Assembly: GCF_047495875.1 (NCBI RefSeq)
Contig: NC_092458.1
Coordinates: 114,191,727-114,255,726 of the forward strand
Length of the DNA: 64,000 nucleotides
Direction of reading: 5' to 3'
DNA from: Pithys albifrons albifrons
Lineage: Eukaryota > Chordata > Aves > Passeriformes > Thamnophilidae
Below, piece after piece: positions 11,876 through 26,580 of this stretch. Position 1 is the first letter of the stretch. Every line of letters begins with the position of its first letter. The position numbers and the translations under genes are program-made. The notes under the pieces were generated by a model. The model saw only the letters and a program-made list of their open reading frames with translations. It was not told the DNA's origin and made no database searches.

Positions 11876-14800
11876 TCTTACTATATAATGTCTTGTGGCT
11901 AAAGTTGGATCTGATACCTGTATTAACACCACAGAGTGAAGTTGTGCTGCCTTTCTTTCTTTGCTCTTCCCTATAAATCAGCTTTCTTAGCCAACCTGTT
12001 AAACTCTTTTCTGCTTTTTATGCACCCTATGACTTGGAAAGTGCTCTAATTTTTTGTTTGTTTATTGATAGGTTTAATAAAAGAAGAGGCTTAAGCTTCT
12101 CTTGCTTTAGGACTGTTTTCATTTTATGTGACTTTGAAAGAAAATGAGAGAACTGTAAAAAAACAATCAGAAAATTAAGAGTTTAAAATGTTCAGTATTG
12201 TATAAAATGTTCCAAGACACATTGGCCCAATCACTTCTTGGGGCACAAGTAAAAAGAGAAGGTGAAGATGGATGGAGCTACATTGAAAGAAACATTTGAA
12301 AAGAAACATTTACAGAAAAACCTCATTATTATCTGTGACAAAGAGCACTAAGCCATTCAAAACTGGGTTACCATAAACTATGGAGATGTCTTCTAATTAG
12401 CTAAAAAATTAATTGATGTCTCATGCATTCACTGCAAAACAACTCTTTTAACAGCGAGAGGAAAATAATCAGTCCAGCAGGGAAAAATACCCCAGTACTT
12501 TGATAAGATCAGTCTCAAAAATTCATTACAGAAAAGGAATCACAACACTGTGAATTAGTGACATTTACTGAAAAAAGTAAAAGATCCCCCAAAGCAAGAA
12601 GAAATTCAAACCAGAATCACTTCCATGGATAAACCAACAGGAAAATTACAAATTGACAAGGAAACTGTTCAGATAACTGTGGGAACAGAGATTAAAGCAG
12701 CTTCATCACTCACAGAGCTGTCAAATAGTTTAGAGAACTTCCAGAAGGTTCTTTGCTGCTGGGGCTGTACATTTTGCCTGCTGTGACAAGCCCAGGTAGG
12801 TTGTACAAGTTCCCTCCACGTGTTAAGTGTCTCTCAGCTTTGTGTTGTGAGTCGCTTTGCCTTTCCTCTATACTGATTTTTTTGCGTTTATGCAGTGGCT
12901 ACATCCAAGTTAAAATTTAGATTTGTGTTAGAAGCAGAATATTATTTTCATGATTAATTTTCTTCTTCAAATAAGAAGACTTCATTCCAAATTATCAGCT
13001 GCAGGATGGATTTAGTTTATGCAAAATAGAGCATTCTTAAAATTAATAAGGGTACTTATGATAAGCTTTGAAAGCAGCCTTGAAGATGATCACAGGGCTG
13101 GATTTCCCAGTAAAAAGTGCAAGGAAAGGGTAAACTGAAGCTGTGCTACAGGGAGAATTGGGAAGAATTTGTTGTTCCTTATCTACCCACCCACTCCACC
13201 AATCAATTCTCTCTGCCTTTCCTCATGGCAGAGGTGGCTCCAGTTCCCCTATCAACTTGGAGGCCTCTTTGGGACTTGCTCCAACAGGTCAATGTCCTTC
13301 TTGTGTCCACCCTTATGGACCTGGAAAATAGGTGTTCTAACTTTGACTAGAACATGGTTTTTATTTTAAAAAACTGTGTTTAAAGGTTTCAGGAGGGAAG
13401 ATGGGAAGGCACTGCTCCCCATGAGAGCCTGTTCCTGCAATGTTCCTTCTAGATTGTGTTTCCCCCCCAAAATACCACATATCAACCATTAAGGAAAATA
13501 TAAAACACCTTTCAATACCTAAAGGGGAACTAGAAGAGAGCTTTTATTAGAGAGTTACATTGGAGAGAGAAGGGGAAAAAATAAACCTCAAAGCCTGGAG
13601 TTGTCCAAGGTATGTTATTTTATTGCTATTACTGCTAAGGGCTAAATGAAGGTTGGGGACCACTCATAGTTTTTTTTCCTTTCTTCCCTAATTTTCAAAA
13701 CCTTGTCAACCACAAACTGTGCTTAATCACCTAAAAAACCCCCAACCCTGCCCACCAGCTCACAGTCACACCCTCTTGTGAAACAAAGCAAGTTGTGCCT
13801 TCCCAGTTTTTGTCCCAATCCTTGTCCTGCATTTTCAAGGTCGTGCAGTGTCAGTTTGTTGAGTGAAGATCCCCTTTCATTCCACAGTACACGCTTTTCA
13901 TAAATCAATCAGTCATTTTGAACCATAGCCCAAAGAACAGAGGAAGTATCAGATGTGTCCATTATTAAAGTAGAAATTTTAGACATCCCATCTCTGAGAA
14001 GCAAAATTGGAACTCAATCAACAAAAGTTGATGCTATTGAGCTCAAAGATATGAATGTTTTATGCTGCATTTTTGTAGCTCTAAGCACTACATTTATTAC
14101 CTGTTCCAAGTATAAGGAAAAAATCTGACGAGAAAATAAAGAAAATAGATGAAAGAAAAACTATTGTATTCTCCTGCTTCAGGAAGGGGGCACAAATAAA
14201 TTGTTAGAAAATTAAAAATAAAATCACATATTACCAAGGAATGGATAACACAGTTGTTCATGACTCATCTTTGCAGCTCAAGGATGGTTTGCACACAAAT
14301 ACCACACACAAAACTCCTGTGTTGTATCTTCACTTGCTTGAGTAGCTGCCTCTAGAGGTTACCAAAACTGCTGAGAGCTCACAAACATTATGTTATGAAT
14401 CTACTATGAAAAAAAGTCTGGGAGACAAAGGTTAAGGTTCTGCAAGTTCCAAAAAAACCCTCCTGATTTTTCTCCTATTTCACTCTGGCTTGTTAAAATC
14501 TCTGAGGTTTACTCAAAATTACCCAAATCCCAAGCATTATTATTGCAGTTGCTCTTGAATTTAATGGAACATTTTGGTGTATGCCAGTAAATTAATGACT
14601 TTTGTTAATGTCACAGTCTCAAAAAAACCCACCATCCCATCCTCCCAACCTCAAAAATGATCATCAGAGCAGTAACTACACGTTAATGACAATTTTCTTA
14701 CCCATATCAACACTACACACACCCCTAGAAAACCCCAAGCTTGATAAAAGTAGCATGTAAGACTTGCAGTGTCTGAACAAAACTCTGCCTCAAAACCACA

Positions 14801-16368
14801 AACAATTCAAAATTTACCACTCTCCTCCAGGAAACAAGAAAATGCTGATGGAAAATGCAGCATGGAACAAAAGAGGTTCTTATTCCTGCAGTGATAATTT
14901 CAATGCCACCAATAATTCTGCCATATTTGAGTTCTGTTAGGACAGATTGGCAGCTCAGACTGGATGGCTCTGGGGACACAAAACAGCATCTCTGATGTTT
15001 GTGCAAGACTTAGAAAGACAAGAGTTTATCTGCTCATCACTAAATCTGTAAGTGCAACAGGAGTTATCAGCCTAGCCCAAACCCACTGTTTTTCCTTACA
15101 TTTGAAAAAGAATCAAGTAATAATTAACATGAACTACTTTTTTTTTTCAGAGACTGCATAAAAAAGGACATGAAGCATAAAAATGTAATATTGTGTTCAC
15201 TACATGAGCACTTGCAAACTCAATTTTCTCCTTACTTTTGTAAGGAACAGGATCCCAAAATAACTTAAACACAAACAGTTTAAAAATAAATTACAATTTA
15301 GCTTTTAACTTTAGTGTCTTCAATATTTTATGAGCCAAAGTAACTAATGTAACTTATTGCATTTTAATAGCTTGGTGTGTTTTTTCCAGTATGTTCCAAT
15401 ATCTAAACCAAAACGGTGTATTTTGGTGTATTTTAGTGGAGTTTGTCAGAATGACTTTTCTCCCCCATATTGACTCTACCTACTTGTTCTTTTAAAAATT
15501 CTCTAATAATTGAATCCCAGCTACTGACTCCAAATTAAATGCTGCCAATTCTTAAAACACAGCAAAGTTCCCAAGACACCCAAACACCTCAATATGCTGC
15601 AAAACTAACGATTAGGGTATGTATGACCAATAATAAGGTATATATTGTAATAGCTATGTTTTAAATTGACTCTTCTGTGCTTGTGGTTATTGTTATTGAA
15701 GTTTTTAACTGAAATTATATCTTTTTGCTTTAAAATTCAAGCCTCCCTGTCCACCAAAAATTCCTCATCATGGTACCTGGCAGTATTTGATTTTAGCTGG
15801 GCAAAAATCCCTCACTGCATGTAGTGAAAACAGAATTGGCTTCGTCTGGGATTTTTGAAGGAAATAAAATGTACAGAATTATAACTCAGACTGTGGGAGA
15901 GTGAATGCAAAATGTAAAACACAGAAGTATTTGTAAGAGACAGAAATTATGTCTAGGATTACAAAGAGCTGAAGAACCCTGAAAAGGAGTAATCCATAAG
16001 GCTCAAAATAGGCTGAGATTAAGGAGTGTCACATTCCTGAAATCCCTGAGGGCAGAGACACAAGGTATTTTATAAAAATGGCTATTAAGGTACTGAGGAC
16101 AGACAATTTCTACTTCCTTCTGGAACAGATCATGGAAAATAAAATGACTGGAAATGAAACAAGATGTTTCACTCAGCAAACCAGTATTTTCTGAGCTCTT
16201 GTCAGAGAAGCAAGTAATAATTATATGCTTCCTACACGAGACTGAAGAGATAATGCAAGTTAATATAAAAATAAGTGATACCCAGCATGTGCAGTGACAC
16301 CAGAACTAGAAGCTGATACAGCAGGTGTTAAATGCTCCAGTGCACTGCGTTTCCTCAAAAAGTGAATG
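11876..16368. other. Non-coding DNA with one possible CR1 scrap
   Basis: AT-rich intronic sequence without a credible exon. At about 13229-13310 the order CTCCAGTTCCCC, GGCCTCTTTGGGACTTGCTC, then CAACAGGTCAATGTCCTTC recalls an older CR1 in minus orientation. It is short and diverged, so I do not call it separately. The remainder shows no repeat family that I recognise. Confidence 0.45.
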
Positions 16369-16793
16369 ACAGAATCATAGAATGGATTGGGTTGAAAAAG
16401 ACCTCCGAGATCATCAAGTCCAACCCTTGGTCCAACTCCAGTCCCTTTACCAGATCATGGCACTCAGTGCCACGGCCAAGCTCAGCTGAAAAACCTCCAG
16501 GGATGGGGAATCCACCCCCTCTCTGGGCAGCCCATTCCAATGCCTGAGCATTCTCTGCAAAGAATTTGTTTCTGCTCTCCAACTTCAATTTCCCCTGGCA
16601 GAGCTTGAGCCCATCGTGCCCCCTTGTCCTATTGCTGAGTGCCTGGGAGAAGAGACCAACCCCCACCTGGCCAGAACTTCCCTTCAGGCAGTTCCAGACA
16701 GTGCTGAGGTCACCTCTGAGCCTCCTCTTCTCCAGGCTAAACACCCCCAGCTCCCTCAGCCTCTCCCCATAGCACTTGTGCTCCAGTCCCTTC
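16369..16793 (-). mobile_element. CR1 LINE 3' fragment with frameshifted ORF2 end
   Basis: Reading minus, the ORF2 C-terminal region shows [37 protein letters not shown] and SNRTRGHDGLKLCQGKL. A 2-bp loss in the GAGAGAG run at about 16549-16556 shifts the frame just before the RHWNGLP motif, so the reading continues in the wrong frame through the 3' UTR. That shift creates a fortuitous 177-codon open frame at 16355-16888. The copy begins with CAGAATCATAGAATGG, the tail end, and is 5'-truncated. The same 2-bp deficit is present in the 41.7-kb copy. Confidence 0.92.
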
Positions 16794-19700
16794 AGCTGCC
16801 TAAAAACTCCCAGTGCCTCTGATACTCTGGAACAGGCATTAGCTGGGTGCAAAGATAAAATTCTGAGAAGTTCTGAAAGTGTAGCCACTGCAGGGCAGTG
16901 ATGGTTGAATTTACAGAGTAAAAACGCTGCTCTTGCCCAGGCTCAGCTGCCCACAGACCTCCAGGTGGCCCCAATGCCAAGGTCTCCTTGGCAACCTGTA
17001 CCATGCAAACCATCCACCTGGAACAGCAAACTTGAAACCAGAGTGTTCAGTGCAGGAAAAAAACCCCCTAAAACTATTGCAATATTTCCTCTCAATATTT
17101 ACAACTGGTTTAATACATTAACACGCTCTTAGTGTTTTTCTGCTTTTGCTAATCTGATACCATTTTACCAAATGCTAAAGTCCATATTAATTATCACTTA
17201 AATCATTAAAGTTTTGCTCCAGTTTATAAAGCTGCACATTTTTTTGTCTTTTAATTCCCCCAAAATGTGGTCATAACACATTCCTCCAGCGCAGGAATTT
17301 TTAATATGAAACTTTATGAGGTGTAACAGTTCGAATTGGATTTAAAGCAAGATAAATTCTTAGTACTCAGAAAATCAAGAGAAGGGCATATGATGTGCCA
17401 CTCCCAGAGTATCAGAAAGCCAAAACGAAGAGGAACAAACCCAGCATGGTGACTTACCCCATTTAAAGGGAATGTTTTCCATCCCAGCTCTCCGAGGGCA
17501 GCTGTGGTGTCAAGCAACACAACTGAAAATGCAAAAAGAAATGGTGTGTTTGTGGTGTCACTTGGATTAGACATACACAACAAAGTATTAAACCACCACG
17601 GACTGAACTTGCCATATCAGGTACATTTAGGATTTCATGGTTTACATTTCATTACTTACCAAATGTCTACAGAAATAGAAGTCCCCTAAATCTTTTGGAG
17701 AAATCATTGCTAAAGCACAATACACTATTGATAAGTAAACATTAAATATTGCCTGAATAAACGTGCACATTGCTGCAGTTCCTTGCTTGGAAATCTGAAA
17801 TCTGTGCATGGACTTAAGCATTAAAGCTGATAAAATAAAAACAGAGCTTCAAAAGTAAGGTTTGGTTTTGCTGTAATTTTTTTTTAAGTCATAAAATTCA
17901 CAGAAATAAAGTTATACAATATACAAATTGTATAACTGAGAACACAAAGACAAAAATTCGGTTTCTATTTTAGCTGGAATATCACACTGTTGAAAGCTGC
18001 TACGTGCACTTTGCATCACTTCTGCCACATTCATTTTGCTTTTCTAATATAAGACAGAATGAACATGATTGTACTTGTATATTACAAAATGTTTCTGCCT
18101 TATTTTAATGCATTAAATTTCATTAGTTTCACTTTTCCATTCACTGATGATAAATAAACACGCAGCACAAGAGACATTCTACCCACAGGTACTACTGCCC
18201 TCTAATGGAACTGTTTCATCCAACCCTCGGATTTCAGAAATCTAAATTAGGATTTAAACATCAAATTAAGTACTGTATAAGGGAATTTATTTTAATTATC
18301 ACATTGCTGTGGTTTGAACTCTCAGTTCCTTCTTACAGCCCACAAATTCCAGTTCCTTTTTGGATGGTTAAATGATGGAGGAGGGAAAAAAAAGCCATTA
18401 GTTTGGAACATGACAGCACTATCCATACACTTGTGGAGTTTATATTGCTGTGCACAACCTTCCACCTCTTATCTGTGCAAATAATCAATGTACAGCTCTC
18501 TAGGATGTGCTTCTATAAAGCAGAACAGCAGCAGCCAGGTCATGGGTTGTTGCCTTAGGGAAAGGGCACCTTGGCACAGACCAAATTAACCAAATAAAAG
18601 TTTGCTGATTTATTTGAACAAACTAATGACATTTTTAAAAGCTACAATGAATGAGAGTATCCTGCTCTCCATTTCTTCCCCACTTCATCACTTGATGAAG
18701 CTTTGTGAATAACTTGAGCCTAAATTAACCAATTTCTTACAACCCCTGTTTTAATTCCAAAAATGGGATCACTATCCCCACTGAGACTTTTGCTGCCTTC
18801 TGCTTATTTAAATAGCTGTGATTTGCAGCTGTCACAGTATTTTCTGATTGTGTCATCTGACCATTCTCTTGCTGAAGACTCAAGAAAAGTGCCTCCCCAT
18901 TTGCCCTGTGATGCAGCAGTTTCCTGTGTAAACCTTTAAGTTACAAAGTACTGGGGATCTGTTGGCTCAAAAAAAATTAAGATACTGGGTTTAGCTATTT
19001 CTTTTCTGTAGAGAAAACCAAATCCTCAGCTGGTTTCTGAGATTATTAAATTAATCTTAGATGTTTATTTTCTTCACTCCATCTCTCCTCCCCTCCTCTC
19101 TCCACCCAAAAAACATGGACTATTTCCTATATACTTTGTTTTCAATTCATATCTTGCTCCTTATCAAGTGCTATTCTGATGATAATTCTTCAATATTGGA
19201 TTAAAAAATAATCAAATTAAATATGCTGTACGTTACTGCTAAACCTGTGGATCTGAAGGCAGAAATATATTCTTGCTACAAACAGGATCAGGGTTTAAAA
19301 TGTCATTTCAGTTCCGTAATTTTTGTGGTAGCAGAACCACAATCTAATAAACATCATGCAGGTATTCAAAATTAATATTTCCACAGAACAAGCTCCAAAA
19401 TACAGGAAGGAAAAATAATTCATTTCTTCAGTGGAGACTGAATTAATTAATTCCTTGCCTGAATCAATCAAGTACCACATGAAAGCTCAAAGCTATACAC
19501 TAAAAAAATTAAAAACCACAGTAAATTCATCACTGAAAGTACATTAAGTTTAGATTTAGTTGAACCATGATCTAATATTTCTCATATACATTTACCAAGT
19601 GATTCCCAACAAATAAATGGATTTTGTTAAAGTACATTTTTAATACATTTTACATACCAAGCCTTAAGTTGATTTATAGCTCAGAAAAACCCCAAACTGG

Positions 19701-20659
19701 AGAAATCAAATAACCAGACAACAACTACCCAGTATCACCTTCAGAGCCCAAAATGGAAATTGTAAAAATGAAGAGACTCTTTCCAACAGCACAAGACATT
19801 CAATAATTATCAATCAAAAATATGCCAGGACTGACAGATCAAGCAAATATTTGTTTCTGCCAAAGAAATACAAACTCAAGTAAAGCTGTGAAGTCAACAG
19901 GGCCTGCTCTATTAATGAGGACATGGATACAGCAATAAAATCCCCTCACACTTGAGTGGTTTGGAGATACCTGCATGATAGGCTTGGGTGTGGGACAGCC
20001 AGACCTGAGCTCTCTTTAACTGAGGTAATTAAGCAGCAGTTTATCCCCAGCAGCACAGGCCTGATGGCAGAAAAGCTGCACTGCCAAGAAGCTGCCAACT
20101 CACAGCTCCTTGGCAGGAAATTCAGGTTGCCAGAGAGCCAGTGGAAGAGAAATGTACATATATTTCTATATATATGTGTGTATATATCTCTGAATTCCAG
20201 GCAGGGATGAGCTTCCCCTCTGACTCCAGGAGAGTGGAAGTTTCCAAATAACTGCAAATTGTCATGAAAAGAGGCTAAAAAGAGGTGGTGGACACCACAT
20301 ATATGATGCCAGCAGAAACAAAAGTATCTGGGACTACTGCAGTTAATATTTATGAAAAAAATATTATGAACAAATTGGTTGCAGCTGAGCAATGTCATTG
20401 AGACTCCTGACACCCACTCCCCTTGGAGCAGCCACTTCTCTGAGGTGACATGGAGATCAAACCTGCAGAGCTGGACAAGAGCAAAGAGTGGAGGTCTGAC
20501 ATTACAAAGTAATATCACAGTTCAAAAGGAACTCAAAAATGAACTCTCTTTGGATAAAAAGAACTTTGATTTAGCACTTGAATGTCCTTTAAATAACTGA
20601 GCTAAGGATGCTGTCATTGCCCAACAATAATATACAGATAAACATACACCTGCAAACCT
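16794..20659. other. Non-coding DNA; possible unrecognised repeat at 19.95-20.6 kb
   Basis: Most of this is AT-rich intronic DNA without recognised features. Around 19946-20518 a 190-codon minus frame stays open and composition is less AT-rich. A TA/TG microsatellite-like run lies at 20156-20192. The stretch 20380-20600 has the look of decayed repeat DNA, but I cannot assign it to a family and see no protein domain in either strand. Confidence 0.4.
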
Positions 20660-21186
20660 ATTCATCGAATGGATTGGGTTGGAAAAGCCCTCCGAGATCA
20701 TCAAGTCCAACCCTTGGTCCAACTCCAGTCCCTTTACCAGATCATGGCACTCAGTGCCACGGCCAAGCTCACCTTAAAAACCTCCAGGGATGGGGAATCC
20801 ACCCCCTCTCTGGGCAGCCCATTCCAATGCCTGAGCACTCTCTCTGCAAAGAATTTCTTTCTGCTCTCCAACTTCAATTTCCCCTGGCAGAGCTTGAGCC
20901 CATCGTGCCCCCTTGTCCTGTTGCTGAGTGCCTGGGAGAAGAGACCAACCCCCACCTGGCCAGAACTTCCCTTCAGGGAGTTCTAGACAGTGCTGAGGTC
21001 ACCTCTGAGCCTCCTCTTCTCCAGGCTAAACACCCCCAGCTCCCTCAGCCTCTCCCCACAGCACTTGTGCTCCAGTCCCTTCTCCAGCCTCGTTGCTCTT
21101 CTCTGGCCCCGCTCCAGCCCCTCAATCTCTTTCCTGAACTGAGGGGCCCAGAACTGAACACAACACTCAAGGTGTGGCCTCAGCAA
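20660..21186 (-). mobile_element. CR1 LINE 3' fragment, the longest of this subfamily here
   Basis: On minus, the ORF2 end reads [40 protein letters not shown] and [13 protein letters not shown], then a TAG at 20983-20985 where other copies have TGG (Trp). Downstream the frame resumes with SSGQVGVGLFSQ-type sequence up to [13 protein letters not shown]. This extends further into the CR1 reverse-transcriptase C-terminal side than the other copies and confirms the family. The tail octamers are almost gone: the copy begins near TTCATCGAATGG. Confidence 0.93.
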
Positions 21187-24100
21187 CCTTTTGTTTTAGT
21201 TTTAACTGCACAGTTCATCTTAGAAATGTTTGGCTTTGTTTTCCAGTACAGACTTTAATAGATATTACAGTATTATAACTCATTATGCCATATTGAGCTT
21301 CAGTCTCCTTTTTTTTTGGACATTTCTTACACTGCTGTTATTAGACTTTACAACTGAAATTAATCTTTTCAGAGGTTCTGCCTGGTCCTGAGGGAACTGT
21401 TTTATTTAAAATTATGACAAGCAGAGCTCCAAGGACTGACAGTGTGGAATTTTAATTCTGATTCCAAAATACTCTTTTGAAGATGAACTCTGCAATTGTG
21501 TCTGTACATCCAAGGAAAAAAACTTTCCAAAGGTTCATTTCACCAGTTTCTTTTCTCCTCTTCTTCCTTTACACGTCTCAAGATAGTCTGACCTAACAGC
21601 TTTAAATTAATAAAGGATTTTGGCCATGGAATCACAGCCTGATACCGAATATGCTACAGGATCTCTTGCTCATTGTAGACCAAGGGATAAGATTTGCAAG
21701 GAAAACTGAACAACAAATAGACATTAATTTCTTAAGGCAACACCAGTGACTCAGAGAGCAGCAGAAAAATACCAGTATGGAAAAACTCCAAGAGCTCCAG
21801 GTGTCCTGTGTGCAGGACCTCTCACCTCTATTGAGTAAGAGAGGACCCCAAAAAATTAAACAAACAAAGAAGAAAGGAAATTTTCAGTATCTTCCAGCAG
21901 GGCTGGCAATTATTTCACATGACACCCAAAACTGGGCAAAACGGGCACCTTTTCTCATCCCTCAGAACTTACTTATTGACTACAAACAGTTTCTATTTAC
22001 AAGACAAACACACATTGAGCTTTTGAAGGCTCTCACTTCCAGTCCTCAAGAGAGTTGCTGCTCTCTTCTGAAGTGGCTGTATTTTTTATTTTTCTCCCTG
22101 TTTCAGAAAAGAGGATCACATGCAGTATTCTGCAATCATTCCTTCTAACAATACATAGTAGGAGCCCTGGCTATTTTTACATCCTGTTTATATATCCATG
22201 GTCACATCAGCCTATTTTTTTGCTGCAGCACTGCACTCACAGCCAGTTATTACTCTATCAAGATCACTGCCCTTCACAGAATCACTCCTTTTCATCATTT
22301 TTTGCTTCAGTTTAGGTTGCATTTTTGCTCCTGAATATACAAGATCCATTTGCTTATATTAAAACAAGTTGCATTTCCAAGGGCTGACCTTCACTAACTG
22401 ATAAAGGCTCTCACCTGTCTGCACATCCTTTTCTTTTGTCAGGTATTGATTTCATATTTATTTTCATGTTACTAATGAAAAATGTTGACCAATCAGAATT
22501 TTGAATGGTGTACAAAGCAGATCTCAAATTCTGTGACATAAGTCACTAAAACCCCTTTAGTGTTTTTTAGACCCCAGTTTTCTAAAAACCCACTTATAAA
22601 AAAAAAGTAGGAATTTTACTGTCAGAAGACTTAGTGATATTTTGTTAGAATGGAAAAAAAAATCTAAACATATTACTGCTGTTATCTGCCTGGGGAAGAC
22701 ACAAAAAGGAGATTAGCAATATGCAAGTTACCTTTGGCAATTAATGTGTGATCAACTGGGAAAAATTATTTAAATGCTTGGGGTTTATGACCAGGCTTGT
22801 TTTCCATCAAACAAATAAACTGGCATTCATTATGTACATATCAATGGAATCCTTTTCCATAATTTCCATTATTTTGCATGCAACAGCCCTCTGGTTTAGG
22901 CAAGATTAATGAGATGCTGTAATGAAGAGTGAGGAGCACCTGCCTAGATGGGAATTCTGCTGGGGAAGTCGAGGGGAGTCACAGCAAAGCAGGTGGCAAA
23001 CCAAGTCCTGACAATGCTGTTTGAGTGAGATAAGCAGCATTTTAGCCAGCAAAATAATGGAGTAGATTCCTTTAGGTGAGACTGCAGGAAAATCCTTCCT
23101 CCCCTCCAGTTGTAAGGAAGAGGGAAGGCTGTGGCTAATTGGGAACTGGGGAATCTCCACTTTTAAGCCACCTGAAACACTGTCAGACCTGATTCTACAT
23201 CATCTCCCCTTGCCTTGGGGCTGTGGGGGAGATAAATGGCTTCTCCATGCTGTGAATTTTATAAAAATCTACTTACCTGGTTAATGGTGCTTCCCTTTTC
23301 TTTTCAAACCACAAGTCCAACACCTACACTTTGCAATATTCCAGAACTCCCTGAGTCCCTGAACTCATTACAGTTACCATCAGTAGCCCAGAGATGTCCT
23401 CAGCCAATTCTTTCAGGACTCATGGAAAGAACTATTTACACCAGATGGGGAGAACTTCATATTCTGCATATTAAGTGAATAAATCACTGATTTCTAATTT
23501 CCCCAATTTTACACATAGTATTTTCTGCCTCTTTCTAAAAATAGTTCCATACAATTCACACATTTTTATTAATAATGCAATAGAGAAACTCCCATTATCC
23601 TGAGTGCTGAAAGACTTGGGCTTTTACTAACACACTTTTTATCTTCATTTTTCTCCACTACGTATTTTCCAACATCCCAAAGATATTCACTCTTTCCCAT
23701 TAATTATTAGAAATCTTCATATTTCCAGTTTCTGCTTTCATGTTACCTCCTCTGTTATCCAAAACTGGCCCTTTTTTAGTGATCAATGATATCCTAAGCA
23801 AGAACTTTTAAAAAAGGAATTTTGAGTTTTGCCTTTTTTATTTTCACCCTTGCACACTCACACAAAGACATTTAGAATTCTCCTCTAAGGAATGAGAGCC
23901 AGTCATTTTTCATGTACAAACCCCCACATAACACATTCACCTTCTCAGCCCTAAGGAGTTTGTTGGACATGGGGTTATATTGGATAAATACTTGTCTTGA
24001 TCCTAAAACTAATTCCCCCACAGCACCATTTTTCTTTCCACACAGATACTTAAGGAGTAACTCACCCTATTTTCTCATTTCAGTCAGTCATCTGTTTCAC

Positions 24101-26455
24101 TCTTATTGTCCCCTACTGCTTCCTGGATGGATATAATTTGAAATCCTGTGGCTCTGAGACAATAAAATTAAAGTAACCAGTGGATCTCTTGCAAAAAATG
24201 CTACCACCCACCTTTTATATTCACTCTCTTTTCCTAGAAAACCTTACTATGTATTTCTTAGCAAGACCATTTTGTAAATGAAACTGAAATTTGGCATATT
24301 ATTTTGTGCTTTCCCACACTTTCCTGACAACATTTTCATATCCAAAGCTTCAGTTTTACATTATCCTTTTTTTCCACACTGCCTTGTTCTTCCATTCTCA
24401 CTTGAAAAAAATCAACAAGAATCCCTTTTTCCTCTTGTATTATCAGCATTGCCAACGATTGCAGACCTTCCTTCCTTCCTTCTCTTTTTCTTTTCTTTTT
24501 TTTTTTTTGTAGAAGACTGTATTGAATTTGGACTATGAAATATCTATTTTTCTGTGACTGTCTCACGTCAATCACCAAGATAAGCCAATTCCCTACTTCA
24601 CTCTTGCTACCTAAAATCACAAGACAACACACTGAGCAATCGAATTCATGTAATTATTTAAAATGATAATAAGTAATTCTTGTGTCACTGAGAGAACCGA
24701 TGGAAGCAGAAGCAAATGATTTCAGCTGTATCTTCAGTGCCATTATTCCAAATACTGTCAGACCCCTGAAGCTTGTGAAAAGGAAGTAGCAAGTAATGGA
24801 ACCTTGGAACTAGATGGCATTTCATTTGAACAATAAGTGGGTAAGACATTAAAGACTAAAGTTTATGTATTTTTTTCTTTGCAATTAATCTGCCCAATAT
24901 TTATTTTTTCAACTCTTGCTCAGCCATCAGCATTTATGAAGGCAGAAGGAAGAAAGAAGCCACTTGCTTCACAAGCCACTTCAGGGTTTTAATAATTATT
25001 GATGCTGTGTAATTGTGTCATCACATTCCTTCAGAAGAGCAAGTCAAGACATCAACTATGGTTATATCTGTGGATATTTATATTTCATATATTTCTCATA
25101 TTTATATGAACATCGACTTACATTTCCAAGAACAGAAATGCAATTCTTCAATTTTTTCCAATTAACAAGGCACGAAGTCATGGTGGGATGAAAAAATTCT
25201 AAACAAGTGATCAAATGTGCATATCAACAACTCCAAAGATTCTACAAATAAAGTTAAATCTGAATTAAACCCAGCAATACTTGATACTCCGAGCTCTACA
25301 AGTAGGTCTAATTAATTTTATGGCTTCTACAGAGCCAAGGAATTAAGGTTCTTGTCCTTTACCAACATCTTCTGAGACTTGGTAAATGATCTCCATGTCT
25401 GACAAGAAGCAGACAAGGCTGTCAGGGTTTAAGTGAACTTCAGGCTTTAAAATAACCAAACATATACCTTAACATGAGCAATTTTATTTCCTTCCTAATG
25501 CCACTTCACTGTAAAATAAAAAATTGCAACACTTTAAACACCTATCAAAATGCTCTAATAATTGCTCTAATAAGCAATTATTGTAATTTACAATTTATAA
25601 ACTGTACACAGCCCACTGAACACACCTATACCTTGTCATACCTCTACTTTAAATTACATAATTGATATTTACACCTTTTTCCTTTTAGGCTCAGGAAATA
25701 GTTGAATGTTCTGGACAAATTTAAGTATCTATTTAATGATGGTGGAGTTTAAAGAAGCTAAAAACAAACAAACCAACCTAAGAAAGACAAGAGTTATTTT
25801 CAGAAAACATGAATCCTTGCACCCAAAAGAAATTACAGCAAACTTTTGTTTTGTATCCCACTTTTAATAGCTTTAAATTTACTTAGAATAGAGTAGAAAT
25901 ATTTCTGAAAAAAAACAGAACAGACAAAATAGTAACAACTGGTTAATTCTGAAATTTTGTCAATTATTTGATTTTAATGAAGGGGTTTTTTCTATTTAGA
26001 CATTATACAGCAGGCAAAGGTCACACCTGAAGTAGTCTCAGTAAAATTGAGACTATTTGCCCAACTGTTAGCTACAATCATTGAAGTCAAGGTATGAAAC
26101 CCTTATAGCAGTTTACCCTACAAAGCATCTCATGAGACTCATTTCTCTGGCACAAAAAAGAATAAACCAGCAAGTGAGGAAAAAAGAAATTACCTTTACT
26201 CCTGTTTTACAGCAAAACTGAGAAAAGACTCCCTGCACAGCCACTACAGCAGGGGCAGCTTGTTGGGGAGTGTAACTGGAGATTCTCTCACCTTAAAGCT
26301 TTAATGGGCTGTCTATGACCACACAGATGGGGAACATCTCTCCAAAGCAACTTAGGAAAGACAGAAGTCTTGAAGTGATTGTTCTATTAGGTTAACACAT
26401 TTTTACTTTCTTTTTTCTCTAGCACAGCCCTGCCTTAGCACACAACTTTAATCCC
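21187..26455. other. Non-coding DNA; nothing recognised
   Basis: AT-rich intronic sequence with poly-pyrimidine patches (for example TTCC units and a T-run at about 24466-24509). The 123-codon plus frame at 21777-22148 has no domain, signal peptide or splice context that would support it. Confidence 0.5.
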
Positions 26456-26580
26456 TGTGTGTGTGTGTGTGTCTGTCTGTCTGTCTATCTATCCATCTAT
26501 CTATCCATCTATCTATCCATCTATCTATCCATCTATCTATCCATCTATACATCTATACATATCTATCTATCTATCTATAT
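26456..26580. repeat. Compound microsatellite (TG)n-(TCTG)n-(CTATCTATCCAT)n-(TATC)n
   Basis: A GT dinucleotide run at about 26457-26472 passes into TCTG units, then into a 12-bp higher-order unit CTATCTATCCAT repeated several times, and ends in plain TATC units near 26578. The ordered transition reflects stepwise replication slippage. The apparent Leu-Ser-Ile-His repeat peptide is an artefact of the 12-bp period. Confidence 0.92.

Noticed and set aside
13229..13310. Separate CR1 annotation
   Set aside because: Only short, diverged motifs match; kept as a remark in the surrounding interval.
16355..16888. 177-codon minus-strand open frame
   Set aside because: CR1 ORF2 end that runs on after a 2-bp loss into 3' UTR and flanking DNA; not a host gene.
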